Shown piece after piece: positions 1 to 6,112 of a DNA stretch of 6,112 nucleotides. Position numbers and translations under genes: made by a program. How positions within the stretch are numbered: the first letter of the stretch is position 1; each line of letters opens with the position of its first letter. Below the pieces are notes generated by a model. It ran no database searches and was not told the origin of the DNA. It worked only from the letters and a program-made list of their open reading frames with translations. Source of the stretch: an uncultured Phycisphaerales bacterium (GTDB taxonomy: Bacteria; Planctomycetota; Phycisphaerae; UBA1845; CAIVHJ01); contig CAIVHJ010000357.1 in assembly GCA_903905665.1 (NCBI GenBank), positions 1-6,112 of the forward strand, given 5' to 3'.

Positions 1-1636
1 CGTCCGCGGATTGTTTGGGCGCGAACTCCGCCAATCGGTAGTCCTGAGGGGTTTCCCGAACGACCTGACGCGTCAGTTCCAAAACCAAATGCCTCGCCAA
101 ATCCTCCCCCCATCGACTTCGTAACCACCCCGTGAATTCGTCTCGAGGACAACCCGGCAGGTCGGGGTGCTCTTGATGATATGCACGCAAGTATTCCAGA
201 CACCGCTCAAGGCACGCACCAATCCATACCCGAGGAATTGGACTTTGGGATTCCCCGACTCGAACAATCCGCCCGGATTTTTCCATCTCGTCGAGCAAAA
301 CAGCAATGCGTTCAATCGGCACGCCGCTCCAGCAGGCAAGTTGAAGTTCCGTCGTTTGCCGATTGACGGATGATGCTTGGCGGCTGACGAAAAATCGCAG
401 AACTTCCTCCAGCCGGTCCGCCTCATGATCACCGAGCAGAATGTTCAGCCCCGACACGTCGTCCAGATCGGTTCGCCGAAGTTTGCGCGAGACCGGTCGG
501 AGAATCATTCCCCCGCCGATTGTCCAGGAATCCGTCTCGTCGCGGAGGATGAACCGCTGCCCCCATTCGGAGACGACGGGTTCCGTCGTACATAACTGAA
601 CCCATCCGGATTCATTGGAGTTGATGACCGACGGCTGTGTTTCGCCCGCAAGAATCCGAACCCGCGCGAAGGTTTCCTTCGTTCCGAGACACAACCGCAC
701 GCTTTGCAGATGTCGAATCGGGCGGGGAACCGTCTTCAAAACGCGGACGTGCGCATCGAGAATGGCGCCCGGCGTGAGGTAACCGGGGGTCGCCAGTTCG
801 TCTCCATGCCGGATTTCGTCCTTTTCAACGGCGGCCAAATTAATCGCCACGCGCTGACCGACGTGCAGGCGATCGCGCGGATCGAGATGGGTCTGCAATC
901 CACGCACGCGACAAATCCGACCGGCGGGCATGAGCTCCAGCGCGTCCTCCACTACCACCCGACCGGAAATCGGTGAACCGGTCACAACGGTTCCGCGACC
1001 GTGAATCGTGAAGACCCGATCAATCGGCATGCGGAAAACGCTCGAAACGCTTCGATTCGGAATTCGGCGGGACAAGGCGAGCAACTCATCTTTGAGCGAG
1101 TTCAATCCCTCACCCGTAGTCGCCGAAACCGGCACGATGGGAAACGACGATAGCGAAGTTCCCACCAAAAATTCCCGAATCTCCTGCACCACCATCGCTC
1201 GCATTTCGGCATCCACAAGGTCGATTTTGTTCAGGACGACCACCCCGTGTCGCACGCCCAGCAACTGGAGAATTTCAACGTGCTCGCGGGTTTGCGGCAT
1301 TACGGCATCATCGGCGGCGACCACCAACATCACCCCGTCGATCCCCTGCGCACCAGCGGCCATCGTGTGAATAAATTTTTCATGCCCCGGAACGTCCACA
1401 ATCCCGAATCGCACTTCACCCAGATCAAGGTGCGCAAATCCTAGTTCGATTGTCATCCCCCGCGCTTTTTCTTCGGGAAGTCGGTCCGGATCAATGCCCG
1501 TCAGCGCTTTGACGATCGCGCTTTTCCCGTGGTCGATATGCCCGGCAGTTCCCAGAATCAAATCGCGACCAGGTCCCTCGGCCGGCTCAACCGAAATCGC
1601 GTTCAACTGTATCGACGATGGATCATTCACACTCAT
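1..1636 (-). CDS. selB: Selenocysteine-specific translation elongation factor SelB (3' end cut by window edge)
   Basis: SelB is a cytoplasmic GTPase that carries Sec-tRNA to ribosomes stalled at a UGA marked by a SECIS hairpin. The frame is open for 545 codons and runs off the left edge. G motifs are visible: GHIDHGKS (residues 32-39), GMTIELGFA (60-68), DVPGH (81-85), NKID (136-139) and SAT (171-173). The run 'DRLPEEKARGMTIELGFAHL' (51-70) is typical of SelB rather than EF-Tu. Residues about 198-285 fit beta-barrel domain 2, 288-380 domain 3, and about 400-545 the first winged helices. Known SelBs are about 610-640 residues, so roughly 70-100 residues, including the SECIS-binding winged helix, lie outside. 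The ATG at 1636 adds about 24 residues before the G domain; GTG at 1630 or TTG at 1561 are alternative starts. The start overlaps the end of the upstream peptidase gene by 14 bases. No frameshift or in-frame stop is seen. Confidence 0.95.
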   Translation of the reverse strand, partial: MSVNDPSSIQLNAISVEPAEGPGRDLILGTAGHIDHGKSAIVKALTGIDPDRLPEEKARGMTIELGFAHLDLGEVRFGIVDVPGHEKFIHTMAAGAQGIDGVMLVVAADDAVMPQTREHVEILQLLGVRHGVVVLNKIDLVDAEMRAMVVQEIREFLVGTSLSSFPIVPVSATTGEGLNSLKDELLALSRRIPNRSVSSVFRMPIDRVFTIHGRGTVVTGSPISGRVVVEDALELMPAGRICRVRGLQTHLDPRDRLHVGQRVAINLAAVEKDEIRHGDELATPGYLTPGAILDAHVRVLKTVPRPIRHLQSVRLCLGTKETFARVRILAGETQPSVINSNESGWVQLCTTEPVVSEWGQRFILRDETDSWTIGGGMILRPVSRKLRRTDLDDVSGLNILLGDHEADRLEEVLRFFVSRQASSVNRQTTELQLACWSGVPIERIAVLLDEMEKSGRIVRVGESQSPIPRVWIGACLERCLEYLRAYHQEHPDLPGCPRDEFTGWLRSRWGEDLARHLVLELTRQVVRETPQDYRLAEFAPKQSAD

Positions 1637-3890
1637 CGGGAATCCCATTGTGATTGTCGTCGGGGCTTAACCCATCCGCCAAGTCGCTCGTGTCGGACAC
1701 GCCGTTGTGGTTGCAATCCGGAAAATCAAAAGCGATGGATGGCGGGAATTTGAGCAGGTACATGGCGTTGTGACTGCTGGTACTCCCAAAATTCCACGAG
1801 GGCACATTCGCGTGGACAAAATACGCGCGAAATGGTTCTACAGTCAGGGAAGTCCCTCCAATCCCGCTGGGGTTGGAATAAACCGGCGAACCTGTGTCGT
1901 CCATCGATTCCCATGTCCAGTCGATCCATGGTTTGTTCGCGTGCATATCCTCAATCGCCGTCCGCACATCCAAAATCGATTCCCGTTCTCCGTTGCTGGA
2001 TTGACCGATCGGCTTGAGGCGCCGCTTGATCACCCGAATGTCGCGCATGAGCACCGGTAATCGTGAGGGTATCCCGATGACATTGAGGGCGGGATGATTC
2101 GGGTCGCCCTGATAGTTCGACAATGGAACCTCTGCACCGTCCTCAAACACATACGGCAGTACCCGACAGGACGTCAAGGCACTAACCCATTGTGAAGGAA
2201 TACCATCGGACTCAATGAAATAACCCCTTCCGCATCCCACACCCTCAAACTCCTCTGGCCATTCACCCCATCGCGGCCATATCGGTGGTCGATGGAGAAA
2301 ATCATCCATCCAGGCGGTCAAATGATCCAGTGAAGAACTTGGCACCCCCAGTGAATCCGATGGATTCTGATGCGCAGGTGTCAGCGGCAATGAGAAAAAA
2401 ACCGATCCGTTGCCATCCGGCAGTGATGCCACACTGTCAGAATCGGTAATCTCCGTTGCGCCGGCGACATTTGCCATCAACCAGAGCGCCCCGACAAGAT
2501 TCTCCTCAATGGCGGGTAAAATTTCGTCTTCTGGAAGCAAAAAACCACCCTCATCAGACGTTCGCGGACGCATTTCAACCGTCATCGCCAGCGCTCCAGC
2601 CACGCCATAGGCATAATCCTCAAAACAACCGTTCGTCAAATACAACGCATAACTTCCCTGACCTGTGACGTAATCTTTACCGTCAACGTGCTGGGCGAGC
2701 TTGGCGTATTTCTTCCCCAAGGCCCGCAATGACGTGTAACTCTGCGGCAGTATATACGTGGTGTAACACCACGGGTAAACCACCATCTGGCTATAGGAGT
2801 GATAACTGATCGCGATGGAAAATCGCTCGTCTGTGAGAAGATGTTGGATCACGCGGGCTTCGGGTTCAGAAGCGGCGGACGGCCCGCGATAAGTTTCCGA
2901 GGAAATTTTGCCGCTGGAACCCCTATCGTCATGTCCCCACTGGGAATCGTAATTGCGGTTGATATCGACCCCAAATTGATTGTCAGGTAAAGGCCTACGG
3001 TTTTTGCGCCACAGACGATCCGTGGACCAGCTGTATTCAAATCCGTCCTGGTTGACGACCGGCACCAGCCAGACCTCCGAATGATCAACGATCCGTTGAA
3101 CTTCAGGATCGAACGAATACCGTGTCGTGAGGTATTCCGCCAAGTAAAGCATCATCTCGTGCGTTACCCATTCGCGCGCGTGCGTCACGCCCGTAAAGAG
3201 AATTTTCTCCTCGTTGGATTCTTCTTGTGTGGGATGATCCGTGATCTTCAGTGCATACAAGTGCCGACCATCCGCGGTGGGTTCGATTCCGTACCGCTGC
3301 GTCAGGTCGACCCACCGGGTAATCTCTGGATACGCCGAAGCGAGGTTCTCCAGAAAACACTGCCCATCGGCGAGATCGTGGTATTCGTCGTACGTCAAAT
3401 GGATTAGCGAAGAATTAGTGCATGGATCAGATTCACCGAACGGGTGTCGTTTGATGGGAGGCGGCACAATTCGATTGCGAACCGCATCAAAGGATTTCAG
3501 CGAGGTTTTTCGCTCAAGGGTGGTCACCGGAGCGAATCGGGCGAGGTAATCGGCCAGATTTTGCCGCTCCAGAGGTATACCGCGCAAAACCAGCGCATCG
3601 GCTTCGGGCGTGGTCATCAACAGGGTGGCGAACAAACCGTCGGGTTCGCGATCAACGGCTTCGATTCTGTCCCACAAGTCATCTGGTAAAACGTCCTGAC
3701 AAATTCGGATCAGTTCACGTTCCGCCGGCGAGTCTTCGGGACGGACCGAAGCAGGATCGCGCCCGGCGGGTTCGGTGGGAAATGACGGATCGGAGGGAGC
3801 GAAAGTTGCCCCATTGATTGCGGTACTTGCACCGAACAGAATGGTAGCGCAAATGAAGAAGGTCCACAATTTTATTTGTCTCATCCGCAT
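1623..3890 (-). CDS. Secreted M14-family zinc carboxypeptidase with calcium-loop C-terminal tail
   Basis: This 755-residue exported metallopeptidase is predicted to remove C-terminal residues from peptides outside the cytoplasm. Residues 1-27 look like a signal peptide (basic start, hydrophobic LWTFFICATILFG, small residues). Residues about 30-160 may be a pro-region. The M14 domain spans about 163-475. By comparison with carboxypeptidase A the zinc ligands are H237 and E240 (HARE) and H364 (SYHSYSQ). Substrate residues are R295, N311-R312 (DINRNY), Y417 and the general base E439 (TVEMRP). E424 aligns with the specificity position 255, suggesting a preference for basic C-terminal residues (inference). 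Residues about 500-720 are an extension I cannot assign, with LNVIGIP (602-608) and aromatic-rich GRGYF/FRAYF segments. Residues 725-755 form two D-x-N-x-N-G calcium-type loops. The start is the first ATG of the frame; a second ATG lies two codons on. No strong Shine-Dalgarno is seen. Confidence 0.93.
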   Translation of the reverse strand: MRMRQIKLWTFFICATILFGASTAINGATFAPSDPSFPTEPAGRDPASVRPEDSPAERELIRICQDVLPDDLWDRIEAVDREPDGLFATLLMTTPEADALVLRGIPLERQNLADYLARFAPVTTLERKTSLKSFDAVRNRIVPPPIKRHPFGESDPCTNSSLIHLTYDEYHDLADGQCFLENLASAYPEITRWVDLTQRYGIEPTADGRHLYALKITDHPTQEESNEEKILFTGVTHAREWVTHEMMLYLAEYLTTRYSFDPEVQRIVDHSEVWLVPVVNQDGFEYSWSTDRLWRKNRRPLPDNQFGVDINRNYDSQWGHDDRGSSGKISSETYRGPSAASEPEARVIQHLLTDERFSIAISYHSYSQMVVYPWCYTTYILPQSYTSLRALGKKYAKLAQHVDGKDYVTGQGSYALYLTNGCFEDYAYGVAGALAMTVEMRPRTSDEGGFLLPEDEILPAIEENLVGALWLMANVAGATEITDSDSVASLPDGNGSVFFSLPLTPAHQNPSDSLGVPSSSLDHLTAWMDDFLHRPPIWPRWGEWPEEFEGVGCGRGYFIESDGIPSQWVSALTSCRVLPYVFEDGAEVPLSNYQGDPNHPALNVIGIPSRLPVLMRDIRVIKRRLKPIGQSSNGERESILDVRTAIEDMHANKPWIDWTWESMDDTGSPVYSNPSGIGGTSLTVEPFRAYFVHANVPSWNFGSTSSHNAMYLLKFPPSIAFDFPDCNHNGVSDTSDLADGLSPDDNHNGIPDECE
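1626..1718 (-). other. Paired calcium-loop (thrombospondin type 3 / dockerin-like) tail of the peptidase
   Basis: Residues 725-755 of the carboxypeptidase hold two copies of an Asp/Asn-rich loop, DCNHNGVSD and DDNHNGIPDECE, joined by a linker of about 12 residues. The D-x-N-x-N-G-x-x-D spacing matches calcium-binding loops of thrombospondin type 3 and dockerin-like repeats. Such tails, often ending in 'NGIPDECE', are common on secreted proteins of Planctomycetota. That is family knowledge, not something tested here. A role in calcium-dependent folding or surface attachment is inference. The DNA encoding the last five codons overlaps the start of selB. Confidence 0.75.
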
Positions 3891-3936
3891 GGCACAACTT
3901 TCAGCCGATGGCGTTCAAGGTTGTTAAGCACGCAGT

Positions 3937-3942
3937 ATTATA
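3937..3942 (-). promoter_or_regulatory. Possible -10 box upstream of the peptidase gene
   Basis: The minus strand reads TATAAT at 3942-3937, inside an AT-rich stretch (ATATATAATACT), 46 bases before the peptidase ATG. At 17-bp spacing the would-be -35 hexamer is ATTCAT (3965-3960), a poor match to TTGACA. The hexamer match is exact, but the lack of a good -35 keeps this tentative. If real, it would drive the peptidase and probably selB. Confidence 0.35.
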
Positions 3943-3943
3943 T

Positions 3944-3958
3944 ATTCCCGTGGGGAAT
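3944..3958. promoter_or_regulatory. Short palindrome ATTCCC-GTG-GGGAAT beside the putative -10 box (operator candidate)
   Basis: The two six-base halves are exact reverse complements around a three-base centre. The site begins one base upstream of the putative TATAAT, so it would occupy the spacer region of that promoter, where a repressor could block polymerase. I do not recognise the motif as the site of a specific regulator. A six-base half-site palindrome can occur by chance. Confidence 0.3.
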
Positions 3959-3984
3959 TATGAATTGCGATTTGCGGGAAAGAA

Positions 3985-4115
3985 GACCACCGCTCAAGAG
4001 CAGTGGCACGGGGCGGGAAACAGGAGCAAAGAGAGGGACACGAGTCGGGAAGAAGGACTCGTGTCCCCATCGGTCTTTTGCCATCGTCGCGTGGCACTGC
4101 TCTTGAGCAGTGGTC
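3985..4115. repeat. REP/MITE-like palindromic element with 26-bp imperfect terminal inverted repeats
   Basis: The arms at 3985-4010 and 4090-4115 are reverse complements at 24 of 26 positions. Each arm is itself a near palindrome: 4095-4112 is a perfect 8-bp stem around a TT centre (CACTGCTC / GAGCAGTG), and 3987-4006 pairs at 8 of 9 positions around AA. A perfect 12-bp hairpin lies between the arms at 4035-4067. The segments between arms and hairpin also resemble each other in inverted orientation (GCAAA-GA-like), so the whole could fold as one long hairpin. An extra outer pairing, CGTGGCA 4090-4096 with TGCCACG 4117-4123, reaches to within one base of the beta-helix stop codon. There is no transposase gene and no clear target-site duplication. 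It is probably a dispersed non-autonomous or REP-like repeat, but the copy number cannot be judged from one window. Confidence 0.7.
4035..4067. repeat. Perfect 12-bp inverted repeat (central hairpin of the element)
   Basis: GGGACACGAGTC at 4035-4046 is the exact reverse complement of GACTCGTGTCCC at 4056-4067, with a 9-base purine-rich loop (GGGAAGAAG). The stem is strong enough to form in RNA of either strand. On the minus strand, which is the transcribed direction here, the following bases are TCTCTTTGCTCC, not a T-run, so it is not a textbook terminator. It could still pause transcription or protect the 3' end of the beta-helix mRNA. Confidence 0.85.
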
Positions 4116-4124
4116 CTGCCACGT

Positions 4125-6112
4125 TCACGGCAAAGGAAGTTCCTGACCCAAAGGAAGTTCAATCGGTTCTTCGCTGGCGGGGAGAGGCAGCCAGTCGATA
4201 TCTTCCGGTGGAATCATGATGGGTTGCCATTCATCGGCACCCATGTCCACGCGACCGTCAAAGACCCGCGGTTCACCGTCAATATCCGTTTCACCGGGTG
4301 ACGGCACATACGCCGGATCACCGGCATTACGACACGGCGAACGCCGCTGCAGGTGATACCCATCGGCGGCAAACAACGGATCGGCATCAGTATTCCCAAG
4401 GCCGTCGTACGAATGACTATCGCAATAATACGGCGCCCCAGCGCAAAAGATACTGTCTGGGCCATCTTCGATATCGTTGAAAGAGAACATTGAAAGAAAA
4501 CGTTGATCCACTCCAATTGCCCAGCCATCGGGAGACAGATTGTTCCGCACGATATTCGATGAAACCCGAACAAAAGGACTGTTGGAAATAAATATGCCTC
4601 CAACACTGCATTCATCCGGCCACCAAGGACGACATTCTGATTCGACCGAGTTGTCCACGATGGTGCAATTCCTCACAGATGAAGCACCGGACAGGCTGAT
4701 TCCACCTGACCCCGTAACTGCATGGTTATCGATAATAACCGTGTCGGTAATCACGCTCGACTCGGCTACAATCCCCCCGGAATTGGCTGTGTATCCGTAA
4801 GACCCAGACGAATAGACATCACTGGTGGCTATGTTACCCGAGACAAATGAATCGGACACCTTGTTGGGATAGCCCGGGCTGCCCAAAAGCACCATGCCGC
4901 CACCATAGGAAGCACTATTGTTCTCAATGCGACATTGTTCGATGATACAGGACTCGTATGGGGAATAGACGCCTCCACCAACCCCATTCGATGCCACGTT
5001 GTTTCTGATGGAACAACGGCGAACCATGAAGGGGTGATTGATATCCGAATTCACGAGATATACGCCGCCACCGCCACCGTCGCCCAACGGGCAACTACAG
5101 ACATTATTTTCAATAACAGTATCCTCGATGGTCGCAGCCCCCGGTGCGAGAATTGAAATCCCACCGCCGCCCACATTTTCATAAGATAGAGAAACGAACG
5201 TGTTTCGCGCAATCGTACTCCCGCGTACCCTCACGGTGCCACCCGATACGGGAGTGCCCGAGAAACGAATTCCACCCCCATCCCGGTTGTCTGTAATCGT
5301 GCAATTCGAAACTTGAAAATCGTGGCAGCCATAACCAAGGTCTGCCGCGATACCGCACGAGTTTGCAGAAATAGTGGTATTCTCAACAAACAAAGAACCT
5401 AGTGCGTTATAAGCTCGAATCCCGATCCCTCTGTTGTTTGTGATCTTGCAGTGATCGATTTTGACGGCACACAGAGTGGATCTTGCATCGATCTGAATGG
5501 CATGTTGAAAACTCTGGGTGATGGTCAATCCATCGATCACGAATAACTCTTCATTCACGGGCGGCGGATACCCCACTGGCCTCAATTCCACACCGGGAGA
5601 ATAGGGTCGTATCACCGTATGATCGACGTATTCTGCATTTGTTGGAATAAGACTTTGAATGGTTAGACTTTTCTTGCTCGTGGATATCCCTTCTCTGTAA
5701 ACATCACCCGTACACACGATACCAGCATAGTTTCGCGGGAGGACCACTACCGTGTCACCTTCCACGGCGGCGTTGATGGCGCTCTGGATCGTGCTGTAGC
5801 CGAAGGCGCCGTTGCATTCGACCTGCAGGACGTTGCCGCGAGACTGTGCCCGGATGTCGTTGATCGCCTGTTGCACTTCCGGCAGGAGATCGACAATCGG
5901 TTCAGACGACGCGCCCCCCGAGATCAAATCACCGCTCGCTAACGGTCGCGGTTCTGTTAAAACGCTCTCTGGCAAGAGCGTCTCTGATGCCTCCATCAGC
6001 GCGACAGACGCATCCGTCGCCGGCTGGGAGACTTTGGCGACAGGATCGGTTTGTAGTTTCTCCTGCGCCCCCAGCGGGGGATTCAGAGCCGCAACCCAGA
6101 ACATCAGACCCA
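4125..6112 (-). CDS. Secreted right-handed parallel beta-helix protein with choice-of-anchor Q-like C-terminus (5' end cut)
   Basis: The frame is open to the right edge, so the true start lies outside; counting here is from the ATG at 6104, which sits inside a hydrophobic segment (GLMFWVAALNPPLGA). This looks like the end of a signal peptide with cleavage near GA|QEK. Residues about 20-90 are a low-complexity linker. Residues about 97-125 (YSTIQSAINAAVEGDTVVV) are the usual opening of a pectin-lyase-type beta-helix. From about 215 to 525 there are some 11 coils, each with an I-x-x-N turn followed by a GGGI/GGI strand. Residues 571-626 (NTDADPLF, SPCRNAGD, DIDGEPR, VDMGADEW) match the C-terminal module of choice-of-anchor Q beta-helix proteins. 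A proline/leucine-rich tail of about 30 residues follows. It is probably extracellular or surface-bound. No catalytic residues can be assigned, so polysaccharide binding, lyase activity or a structural role all remain possible. Confidence 0.9.
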   Translation of the reverse strand, partial: GLMFWVAALNPPLGAQEKLQTDPVAKVSQPATDASVALMEASETLLPESVLTEPRPLASGDLISGGASSEPIVDLLPEVQQAINDIRAQSRGNVLQVECNGAFGYSTIQSAINAAVEGDTVVVLPRNYAGIVCTGDVYREGISTSKKSLTIQSLIPTNAEYVDHTVIRPYSPGVELRPVGYPPPVNEELFVIDGLTITQSFQHAIQIDARSTLCAVKIDHCKITNNRGIGIRAYNALGSLFVENTTISANSCGIAADLGYGCHDFQVSNCTITDNRDGGGIRFSGTPVSGGTVRVRGSTIARNTFVSLSYENVGGGGISILAPGAATIEDTVIENNVCSCPLGDGGGGGVYLVNSDINHPFMVRRCSIRNNVASNGVGGGVYSPYESCIIEQCRIENNSASYGGGMVLLGSPGYPNKVSDSFVSGNIATSDVYSSGSYGYTANSGGIVAESSVITDTVIIDNHAVTGSGGISLSGASSVRNCTIVDNSVESECRPWWPDECSVGGIFISNSPFVRVSSNIVRNNLSPDGWAIGVDQRFLSMFSFNDIEDGPDSIFCAGAPYYCDSHSYDGLGNTDADPLFAADGYHLQRRSPCRNAGDPAYVPSPGETDIDGEPRVFDGRVDMGADEWQPIMIPPEDIDWLPLPASEEPIELPLGQELPLP
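4131..4160. repeat. 12-bp direct repeat in the last codons of the beta-helix gene
   Basis: CAAAGGAAGTTC occurs at 4131-4142 and again at 4149-4160, an 18-base period. In the protein it gives a repeated ELPL within ELPLGQELPLP at the very C-terminus. The in-frame period suggests a small tandem duplication that lengthened the tail. Its position just before the stop codon and the palindromic element may be coincidence. Confidence 0.7.

Larger units (their letters stand above)
3891..4124. other. Intergenic region between beta-helix gene and peptidase gene
   Basis: This 234-base gap is the 3' flank of the beta-helix gene and the 5' flank of the peptidase gene, both on the minus strand. Most of its upper half is taken by the palindromic element at about 3985-4123. 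The lower part, 3891-3984, is AT-richer and holds a possible promoter and a short palindrome. No canonical minus-strand intrinsic terminator is seen, because none of the hairpins is followed by a T-run in that direction. Short open frames crossing the gap on either strand have no recognisable protein features and look spurious. Confidence 0.8.

Noticed and set aside
73..432. A 119-codon minus-strand open frame overlapping selB
   Set aside because: It lies in another frame of selB, whose own frame is continuous through this region with clear SelB winged-helix sequence. The alternative product has no recognisable features.
1008..1370. A 120-codon plus-strand open frame opposite selB
   Set aside because: It is antisense to the conserved SelB GTPase domain and its low-complexity Ser/Thr/Arg content is typical of a shadow frame.
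1..1636. selB as a frameshifted or broken gene
   Set aside because: The codon count from 1636 to the left edge is continuous (545 codons), with all G motifs in order and no in-frame stop; it is only cut by the window edge.
1623..3890. Peptidase as an inactive pseudoenzyme
   Set aside because: The zinc ligands H237, E240 and H364, the arginine and asparagine substrate residues, Y417 and the general base E439 are all present in the right order and spacing.
4035..4079. Intrinsic terminator on the plus strand (hairpin followed by TCTTTT)
   Set aside because: The T-run is short, lies several bases beyond the stem, and there is no plus-strand gene upstream that would need it.
3985..4123. CRISPR array or insertion sequence
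   Set aside because: There are only two inverted, not direct, repeat arms, no spacers of regular length, no transposase frame and no clear target duplication.
3908..4219. Open frames crossing the intergenic region on both strands
   Set aside because: They run through the palindromic element and into the beta-helix gene. Their composition simply reflects the inverted repeats, with no domain or plausible start context.

Overview
The window looks like chromosomal DNA of a free-living bacterium with a rich secretome, most likely a member of the Planctomycetota (Phycisphaerae-like) or a neighbouring lineage. Three protein features support this. The peptidase ends in a short calcium-loop tail (D-x-N-x-N-G-I-P-D-E-C-E). 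The beta-helix protein has a C-terminal 'DIDGEPR...VDMGADE' signature. Neither start with a visible upstream region (peptidase, selB) has a clear Shine-Dalgarno sequence. The phylum call is an inference from protein style, not from a marker gene.

Layout: every supported gene is on the minus strand, so transcription runs from high to low coordinates. From 6112 down to 4125 is a secreted right-handed parallel beta-helix protein whose extreme N-terminus lies outside the window. From 4124 to 3891 is a 234-base intergenic region. It holds a compact palindromic element (about 3985-4123), built as a 26-bp imperfect terminal inverted repeat around a perfect 12-bp hairpin, and a possible promoter with an adjacent palindrome (3937-3958). 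From 3890 to 1623 is a secreted M14 zinc carboxypeptidase with a complete set of catalytic residues, a long C-terminal extension and a calcium-loop tail. Its stop codon lies inside the start of selB, which runs from 1636 off the left edge and encodes the selenocysteine-specific elongation factor. The visible 545 codons include the whole GTPase core but lack the last winged-helix region.

Functionally, the two secreted proteins fit an exported, surface or extracellular macromolecule-processing lifestyle. selB implies that the genome makes selenoproteins. The 14-base overlap between the peptidase and selB suggests co-transcription and perhaps translational coupling, although there is no obvious biochemical link between them. 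No selA, selD, tRNA-Sec, selenoprotein gene, CRISPR array, transposase or defence system is visible. I do not see a clearly new multi-gene system. The most notable unexplained items are the palindromic intergenic element, the peptidase-selB overlap, and the uncharacterised duplicated-looking region of the peptidase.
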